This document shows, piece by piece, positions 22,801 through 28,911 of a stretch of DNA of 31,272 nt. Below the pieces are notes generated by a model. That model was not told the DNA's origin, did no database searches, and worked only from the letters and a program-made list of their open reading frames with translations. The stretch spans positions 1 through 31,272 of the forward strand of contig JBDKVA010000139.1 of assembly GCA_039679375.1 (NCBI GenBank), written 5' to 3'. The stretch is from JBDKVA01 sp039679375 (GTDB lineage Bacteria; Bacillota; Clostridia; Acetivibrionales; DTU013). Position 1 is the first letter of the stretch, and every line of letters starts with the position of its first letter. Position numbers and translations under genes: made by a program.

Positions 22801-24708
22801 TTATCTGGTAATGCTGCCCATGCCGCTTCTGAATTTCATAGGGGATACTCCGAAGTTGGATTTTATGAGCCTTGAAAAATAATTGACATTTGAAATTCCT
22901 ATTTCATTTGAAATTTCGGCAATCGTTTTATCGGTAGTGAGCAGAAGGCTTTTTGCATATTCGAGCCGCTTGGCTGTTATATATTCGGAGAAGCCGAGCC
23001 CTATGTGATTTTTAAACAGGCGGCTTAGCGTATAAATAGAAATGCCGAAATGGTCTGCGACGCTGATCTGGCTTATGGCCGGGTCGGTGAAATTCTGCTG
23101 TACGTATTCAATAACCCTATCTTTGAGAAGGCTGATCTTCCTCGAAGACTTTTTATTTTCCCGCTCAATGGAATCAGCCGCCTGCTTGTATAAATCAGGA
23201 CTGTTATCTGTGATACCGGCCGGATTATTAGCCATAATACATGACGCATATGATTTTGGAATATCAACGATAGATTTTACAACGATGCCTATATTGATTT
23301 TAAACGGCTTATTGAAATGAACGGACAGCTTGCTTTCAATATAAGAAACGATTTCACATGTTTCCTCGTTTTCCAGCAGCAGTATGATAACGTTGCGACC
23401 GATACCGAAAATATCGGTGATATAAGACGTGATATCAAATTTGTCCGCAATTTCACAGGTGAGCGCGGAACGCTGTTCATTGCTAAGCTCCAGTCCTTCG
23501 ACCGTGCATACGCAAAAATTGCCGATATGGCTCGAAATCCCGAGCCTGTTCTTTTCATTGGCCGGAATAGGCGTGCCGCACAGGATGCTATTGAGCAGGA
23601 AATCCATAATCAGAAGATTCTGTTCGGACATTTCATTCGACATTTCATCAAATGTGCTTGAAATAGCCTTCAGTTCATTACAATAGGTGCTTTTATTAAG
23701 CTTACACATAATTTTCTGAATCGGCCTGTAGTTTATGTACAGCATGATGCAGAGCAAAAACAGAAAGACGACGGAAGCGGCAAATGCCATTTTCCGCATA
23801 GTGGAAACAAATTGGTAAACAGTGCTCTCAACGGCATCGTAAGGCACCAGGGAGATGTAATCCCTGCCAAATGCGGAATCATGCATAGAATAAGCGTTAA
23901 AGCGCTTATCGTTGCTTTCAAAACGGGTGGCGCCATTTTTACAATTTTCAAGCAAAATTTGAATTTCATCCGCCGTCAGGGAATCATACTGCGGAGCGGT
24001 AGTGTAAAGCGGCGTATCCGAATCGCTGTCAATTATATAATATTGTGCGCCGTATGAGCTCTGTGAGGAGAAGAGTGACGTATCTATTGACGAGGGTTCC
24101 AGCATGTAGAATATGAGCGCTTTATCTTGTGTATTCCCGATTCTGATTGTAACACCGGCTAAAAGGAACTCTTTTGATGAATGGTTTGAAAACGTTGAGA
24201 AAAGCTTAAAGCTTTTTTGGGGATTATATGTAAAAAAGTCCCGAAGACCGGGGACAGCTTCCTCGTTTTCAATTTCCAGATAACTTTTCATAAAGGCCTG
24301 CAGGGTATAATTCGTATCCTTCGTCAAAAGGTACCCTGTTTCATAATAATAGATTCCCATAGGATACTTTGACGTAATACTGTATTGCCGCAGGAAATCT
24401 ACACACTCCATGAAATAATACGGATTGGATTGCAAAATAGAAAGTCTGAGCGGGGAATCTATTTCCTTTGCGTCTTCGCTGATTTTCAGAGCATTTGTTT
24501 GAATTTCAGCCATTTGTGCCTGAAAATATTTCGCAAAGGCATTTGTGGTTTTTTTGTAATATTCTTCATTTGCATTGGAAAGCTCGCGGCATGAGCGGTA
24601 AATAACAGTATAGGAAAAGATGATGAAAGGGATAAGCATAAAGGCGATGCATGTAACAATAATTTGTGCAAGATATCTGCGCTTTATGAACTGCTTTACA
24701 GCTTTCAT
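22801..24708 (-). CDS. Transmembrane AraC-family regulator with extracellular sensor domain (module 2)
   Basis: This is a second membrane-anchored AraC regulator with the same plan. Helices at about 13-36 and 306-326 bracket a roughly 270-residue extracellular domain; the cytoplasmic C-terminus (about 530-630) holds two helix-turn-helix motifs (SVADHFGISIYTLSRLFKNH and AEISNEIGISNVNYFSRLIK). Length is 635 aa, shorter than the module 1 regulator. The ATG at 24708 has a modest AGGAAGTG upstream on the minus strand. It diverges from the second permease operon, which it probably controls. A TATAAT-like -10 with weak -35 (24791-24817, minus strand) may be its promoter. Confidence 0.9.
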   Translation of the reverse strand: MKAVKQFIKRRYLAQIIVTCIAFMLIPFIIFSYTVIYRSCRELSNANEEYYKKTTNAFAKYFQAQMAEIQTNALKISEDAKEIDSPLRLSILQSNPYYFMECVDFLRQYSITSKYPMGIYYYETGYLLTKDTNYTLQAFMKSYLEIENEEAVPGLRDFFTYNPQKSFKLFSTFSNHSSKEFLLAGVTIRIGNTQDKALIFYMLEPSSIDTSLFSSQSSYGAQYYIIDSDSDTPLYTTAPQYDSLTADEIQILLENCKNGATRFESNDKRFNAYSMHDSAFGRDYISLVPYDAVESTVYQFVSTMRKMAFAASVVFLFLLCIMLYINYRPIQKIMCKLNKSTYCNELKAISSTFDEMSNEMSEQNLLIMDFLLNSILCGTPIPANEKNRLGISSHIGNFCVCTVEGLELSNEQRSALTCEIADKFDITSYITDIFGIGRNVIILLLENEETCEIVSYIESKLSVHFNKPFKINIGIVVKSIVDIPKSYASCIMANNPAGITDNSPDLYKQAADSIERENKKSSRKISLLKDRVIEYVQQNFTDPAISQISVADHFGISIYTLSRLFKNHIGLGFSEYITAKRLEYAKSLLLTTDKTIAEISNEIGISNVNYFSRLIKSNFGVSPMKFRSGMGSITR

Positions 24709-25076
24709 TTCAACACTTCCTATCTGTAAATTGAGATATTGTCAATAATGACGACGGGGTAGTAAAGGGCCGGCTAAAATATTGCTTCCGATTATATTCT
24801 ACTACAGCGCGGGACAAATTAAAAACATCAATTTATTCATTTATTTGCACTAAAGCAGCTTTGCGCAAAAAATTGCTATTATTCCGGCAATGGAATTTCA
24901 TTTATTGCGGTTAAAGCTTATTTGGTATAAATGTGCAAAAAAATGCGGTTGTTTTGCTAAAAATTTATGCTAAATTAATAAATATAGTGTGGTGCAGAGA
25001 AAATCCAAAAGCTTGTCCCGGTTCCTTGAATAAAATATTTTATTGCAACAAATTAATTTTAAGAGAGGGTTTTAAG
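24709..25076. promoter_or_regulatory. Divergent intergenic region of module 2 with a 15-bp direct repeat
   Basis: The 368-nt gap holds no gene. TGCGCAAAAAATTGC (24862-24876) and TGTGCAAAAAAATGC (24932-24946) match at 13 of 15 positions, in the same orientation, starting 70 bp apart. TATAAA (24926-24931) lies immediately before the second copy. Direct repeats with this form near a divergent AraC gene are candidate operator sites. On the minus strand TATAAT (24796-24791) with TTGTCC, 15-nt spacing, may be the regulator promoter. The ribosome-binding region AGAGAGGG precedes the permease at 25077. Confidence 0.45.
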
Positions 25077-26030
25077 ATGCAGGTGAAAATATCTACAAAT
25101 TCAGTATCAGTAACGCCGGATATAAAATTCAGGAAGTTTTTGAAACGGATATGGAAGTACAAGGCATATTATGCTTTTCTGCTGCCTGCCGTTATATATG
25201 TAGCAATTTTCAACTACGGACCGTTGTACGGCCTCCAGATCGCATTTAAAGATTTCAGCGGCGCTCTGGGAATTGCGGGAAGCAAATGGGTGGGCATTAA
25301 ACATTTTGAGAGCTTTCTTAACGGTTATTACTTTTGGACGCTTATTAAAAATACATTCGCAATTTCAATTTACTCTCTTGCCGTAGGATTTCCGATACCT
25401 ATTATTCTGGCGCTGATGCTCAATGAAGTCGGAGATCGGTACAAGAGGATTGCGCAGACAGTTATGTATGCTCCGCACTTTATTTCGACTGTTGTCATGG
25501 TCGGAATTATTATGACCATGTTTTCGCCAAGCATCGGCGTTGTAAATACCGTCCGTGAACTTTTAGGCCTTGAACGCTTATATTTTGTCACAATGCCGGA
25601 AGCTTTCAGACATCTTTATGTATGGTCGGGAGTATGGCAGTCGATGGGATGGAGCGCGGTCATCTATATCGCAGCGCTTTCAGGAGTCGATCCTGAACTG
25701 CTGGAAGCGGCGACGATTGACGGCGCCGGCAGGATGCAGCGTATAATACATATTAATATGCCTGTTATAAGGCCTGTGATCGTAATCCTTTTTATTATGA
25801 CAGTCGGAAAGCTTGCTTCCGTGGGCTATGAAAAGATTTATCTTCTCCAGAATGACCTGAATGTAGAAGTTTCCGAGGTTATTTCCACCTATGTTTACAA
25901 GCGGGGCTTGCTTAATGCTCAATACAGCTTCACTTCCGCTGTAGATATTTTTAATAATGTTATTAACGTGGCTTTACTGCTGACAGCAAACGCAGTTTCC
26001 CGTAAAGTCGGCGAAACAAGCTTATTCTAG
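25077..26030 (+). CDS. Sugar ABC transporter permease, LplB type (module 2)
   Basis: This is a paralogue of the module 1 LplB-type subunit, with the same layout: a cytoplasmic N-terminus, a first helix at about 33-52, YGLQIAFKDF, then HFISTVVMVGI and GVWQSMGWSAVIYIAALSGV. The EAA loop is at about 210-229 (EAATIDGAGRMQRIIHI). Length is 317 aa. The frame stays open to 24933, but ATG 25077 has AGAGAGGG upstream and gives a family-like N-terminus. It is first in an operon with the next two genes. Confidence 0.92.
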   Translation: MQVKISTNSVSVTPDIKFRKFLKRIWKYKAYYAFLLPAVIYVAIFNYGPLYGLQIAFKDFSGALGIAGSKWVGIKHFESFLNGYYFWTLIKNTFAISIYSLAVGFPIPIILALMLNEVGDRYKRIAQTVMYAPHFISTVVMVGIIMTMFSPSIGVVNTVRELLGLERLYFVTMPEAFRHLYVWSGVWQSMGWSAVIYIAALSGVDPELLEAATIDGAGRMQRIIHINMPVIRPVIVILFIMTVGKLASVGYEKIYLLQNDLNVEVSEVISTYVYKRGLLNAQYSFTSAVDIFNNVINVALLLTANAVSRKVGETSLF

Positions 26031-26041
26031 GGGGTAATACA

Positions 26042-26935
26042 ATGTCTGCTATTAACGCGACCAAGAGTGACCGTGTATTCGAAATTATTAATTATTGCCT
26101 TGTAACATTACTTCTTCTTATTGTACTATACCCGTTAATTTATGTGCTGTCATGTTCTATAAGCTCTCCGGAGCTGGTTGCCACGGGGAAGGTTATCTTT
26201 TTCCCGAGGGGGGTAACTTTAGCAGGGTATAAGCGTGTATTTCAGGACAGTAATATTTTAACCGGTTATAAAAACACGCTTTTCTATACTGCTGTCGGAA
26301 CCTTGATTAACCTGCTTGTAACGGTTCCCGCCGGCTATGCGCTTGCAAAAAAAGAGCTTCCGGGGAAAAACCTTCTTATGTATTTCTTTATGTTTACGAT
26401 GTATTTCAGCGGAGGGATGATTCCTACGTTTTTACTTGTAAAGAGCCTTGGACTTTACAATACGCGCACGGTGCTTTTGATTCTCGGAGCCTTCAGTACT
26501 TACAACTGCATTATCTGCAGGACATTTTTCTCCGCGATCCCCAAGGAACTTGAAGAGGCCGCCGAAATTGACGGCTCCTCGCCGCTCAGGACGTTTGTGC
26601 AGATTATCCTGCCGACTTCACAGGCGTTGCTTGGCGTTATGGTGCTCTATTTCGCGGTTGCGCATTGGAATTCTTACTTTTCAGCTTTAATGTATGTCAG
26701 CGACGATAAAATAAAGCCTCTGCAGCTTTTTCTGCGGAAAATCCTTATACTTCAGGAAGCAAGCAGCTCAATGCTCGACAGCATGGACGACGACGCAATT
26801 GCGGAGCAGGCAAAGCTTAAAGAGCTGATCAAATATTCCGTTATTGTGGTTTCCTCACTTCCTGTTTTGATTCTATATCCGTTCCTGCAAAAATATTTCG
26901 CGCAGGGCGTTATGATCGGTTCGGTAAAAGGGTGA
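26042..26935 (+). CDS. Sugar ABC transporter permease, LplC/YtcP type (module 2)
   Basis: This is the partner permease of module 2. It shows a first helix at about 16-37, six helices, and an EAA loop at about 171-191 (EEAAEIDGSSPLRTFVQIIL), where DGSS replaces the more usual DGA(G). The C-terminus FLQKYFAQGVMIGSVKG is diagnostic. Length is 297 aa. ATG 26042 is preceded by AGGGGG, and it starts 11 nt after the upstream stop codon. Confidence 0.92.
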   Translation: MSAINATKSDRVFEIINYCLVTLLLLIVLYPLIYVLSCSISSPELVATGKVIFFPRGVTLAGYKRVFQDSNILTGYKNTLFYTAVGTLINLLVTVPAGYALAKKELPGKNLLMYFFMFTMYFSGGMIPTFLLVKSLGLYNTRTVLLILGAFSTYNCIICRTFFSAIPKELEEAAEIDGSSPLRTFVQIILPTSQALLGVMVLYFAVAHWNSYFSALMYVSDDKIKPLQLFLRKILILQEASSSMLDSMDDDAIAEQAKLKELIKYSVIVVSSLPVLILYPFLQKYFAQGVMIGSVKG

Positions 26936-26945
26936 TTAAGGCCGG

Positions 26946-26977
26946 TTCAAAGTCCCTGATGGCCAGAGGGGCTTGAA
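26946..26977 (+). other. Stem-loop between permease and binding-protein genes (module 2)
   Basis: TTCAA-A-GTCCCT (26946-26957) pairs with AGGGGC-TTGAA (26967-26977): 11 bp, one bulged A and one G-U pair, 9-nt loop. It lies in the same place as the module 1 hairpin, just after the second permease gene, although the sequences differ. Confidence 0.55.
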
Positions 26978-27005
26978 TATATAAAAAATTATCAGGAGGG
27001 ATTTT

Positions 27006-28682
27006 ATGTTACGCAGAATTTTAGCAATGGTACTCACATTATGCATGGTAATTTTATTAGCATGCGGCTGTACATCTTCTAAAGACAACACGGGTTCAGG
27101 AAATGCGGATCAGCAAAAATCCGCAGATACAGCACCGGCAAAAACCGAAGCTTCAACTTCCGCCGGGACGGTCGAGAATGCTTCCAAATACCCTATTACA
27201 AAAGAAAAAATAACCGTAAAGGCCATGATTGTTCCGGGAAATTATGCAAATGAGGGCAATAAAAAGCTTCTTTGGGACTGCATAGAGGAACTTACCAACA
27301 TCCATCTTGAGCCTGTCACCGTGGAAGCAGAGCAGAAATCCGTTTACCTCGCCAGCGGAAATTGGCCGGATTTCTTCTATACGGCTTTAAGCAACAGCGA
27401 GATTAATTCATATGGTGTTGAAGGCAAAATGCTTGTGAATTATAAAGACTGCCTTGAGGATATGCCTAACCTTGCGGCCTGCTTTGAAAAATACCCCACG
27501 TCAAGAAAGGTTGTAACAAAGACAGACGGAGCCATTTATCAGCTCCCGATGGTAAATATTGCTTCTACTTCAACAACCGCGCGTCCGCACTACAGGGAGG
27601 ACGTCCTGAATGAACTGGGGCTCAAAGTCCCGGCGACAACAGACGAATTCCATGACGTACTGGCTGCGATAAAAAAAGCGAAAGGCATTGCTCCAATTGT
27701 CGCGGATATGAACGGCGGATATGAATTTTTCCTTTTCGCTGCCTTTGGCGAAGCGACAAATTGCGGCGGTCCGGCGGCAAACACCGCCGGTTCGGTAATA
27801 AATCCCGGCTTTGACAGCATTGACGGCAAGACTGTACTTTACACCCGTACCACCGACCAGTACAGGCATTACCTTGAGTATGTAAGCCAGCTTTATAGTG
27901 AAGGCCTGCTCTACAAGGAGTTTCTGACGCTTAACCGCGCAACGATGGACGCGATGGCCCAAGAAGGAACCTCCATATTTTCAAATAACCTGACAACTCT
28001 TACGGCTAAGAACTTTAAGAGCGGAAAGGTTGAGGTCGGCACGCTTGCGCCATTGACTTCCCAATATTCAAACACGCAGAAGATTATCGGCTCTGCTAAC
28101 ATTACTGTATCCGGCTGCGCTATCAATAAGAACAGCAAATACATAAAAGAAATCTGCCGGATGCTTGATATTGCTTTTGCCGAAGAAGAGGTCGAAAAAG
28201 GCACGGGTCTTTACGGTAAAGCATTTGCATACGGCCCGGAAGGTATGACATGGGAATATAAGGATGATCAAAAGACGTCGTTTGATTACATTGTTCCGAA
28301 AGATACTAATCTGGCGGCAACCGCTTATATCAACAAATTTGTAAAATGGAGCACCATAGGGCTGTTCGACAGTATGATGTTTACCGCCGAGGATGGCAAC
28401 CCCAGGGCCCGCCAGATGGGCTATGTTAAAAACGAAATTCCTTATCAGCGTGAGTTTTTCCCGTACTCTCTTTTGCCTTTCACGTCCGATGAGCAGTCTA
28501 TTATCGACGCCAAGTTAACGGATATCCATAAATATGCCTGTGAAATGCGCGGCAAGTTTATCACAGGCGTCGCGGATATTAAAACAGGCTGGGATGAATA
28601 TATCGCCACGATTAATAAAATGGGTATTGACGATGTCCTGAAAGTTTACCAGGCAGCATACGACAGGTGGAATAAGCTGTAA
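27006..28682 (+). CDS. Extracellular sugar-binding lipoprotein, LplA type (module 2)
   Basis: This is the substrate receptor of module 2. The signal peptide MLRRILAMVLTLCMVILLAC ends at lipobox LLAC with C20 as the likely lipidated residue; C22 is a second possibility. A Ser/Thr/Ala-rich linker follows, then the binding domain with VYLASGNWPDFFYTALSNSE and DGAIYQLPMVNI segments typical of large SBPs. Length is 558 aa. ATG 27006 follows AGGAGGG. It is not closely alike to the module 1 protein by eye, so the two importers may take different oligosaccharides. Confidence 0.9.
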   Translation: MLRRILAMVLTLCMVILLACGCTSSKDNTGSGNADQQKSADTAPAKTEASTSAGTVENASKYPITKEKITVKAMIVPGNYANEGNKKLLWDCIEELTNIHLEPVTVEAEQKSVYLASGNWPDFFYTALSNSEINSYGVEGKMLVNYKDCLEDMPNLAACFEKYPTSRKVVTKTDGAIYQLPMVNIASTSTTARPHYREDVLNELGLKVPATTDEFHDVLAAIKKAKGIAPIVADMNGGYEFFLFAAFGEATNCGGPAANTAGSVINPGFDSIDGKTVLYTRTTDQYRHYLEYVSQLYSEGLLYKEFLTLNRATMDAMAQEGTSIFSNNLTTLTAKNFKSGKVEVGTLAPLTSQYSNTQKIIGSANITVSGCAINKNSKYIKEICRMLDIAFAEEEVEKGTGLYGKAFAYGPEGMTWEYKDDQKTSFDYIVPKDTNLAATAYINKFVKWSTIGLFDSMMFTAEDGNPRARQMGYVKNEIPYQREFFPYSLLPFTSDEQSIIDAKLTDIHKYACEMRGKFITGVADIKTGWDEYIATINKMGIDDVLKVYQAAYDRWNKL

Positions 28683-28704
28683 GCACTATACAGCCGGAAT
28701 AAGG

Positions 28705-28741
28705 AAAGGAACCGCGTAATTGACATTTGCGGTTCCTTTCC
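28705..28741 (+). terminator. Long hairpin between module 2 binding protein and polysaccharide lyase genes
   Basis: GAAAGGAACCGC (28705-28716) pairs perfectly with GCGGTTCCTTTC (28730-28741) over 12 bp with a 13-nt loop. It follows the binding-protein stop by 22 nt. CCGCCGG rather than T follows, so it may be an attenuator or mRNA stabiliser more than a terminator. The 170 nt after it hold no gene and only weak promoter-like sequence. Confidence 0.55.
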
Positions 28742-28911
28742 CGCCGGCATATCGATTTATCATCAGGCCCGGCCATATAAGAAGACTGCCGGAATATTTA
28801 TTAATAATCCTTTGATTTCTTACCCGCCCTACCATTGTGAAAGATACAGAATGTCTCCATATTAAATAATGTCTCTATTAAAAAAGAATAGAAAATTGGG
28901 AGGTATTCCAT

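Noticed and set aside
24933..25076. 48-residue N-terminal extension of the module 2 LplB-type permease
   Set aside because: It lies in the promoter region with repeats, lacks a ribosome-binding site and is not family-like; ATG 25077 is better.
28842..28890. Promoter for the lyase gene (TTGTGA with a TATTAA-like -10)
   Set aside because: The spacer is 19 nt and the -10 is poor; a short AATGTCTC direct repeat here is not enough to call a site.
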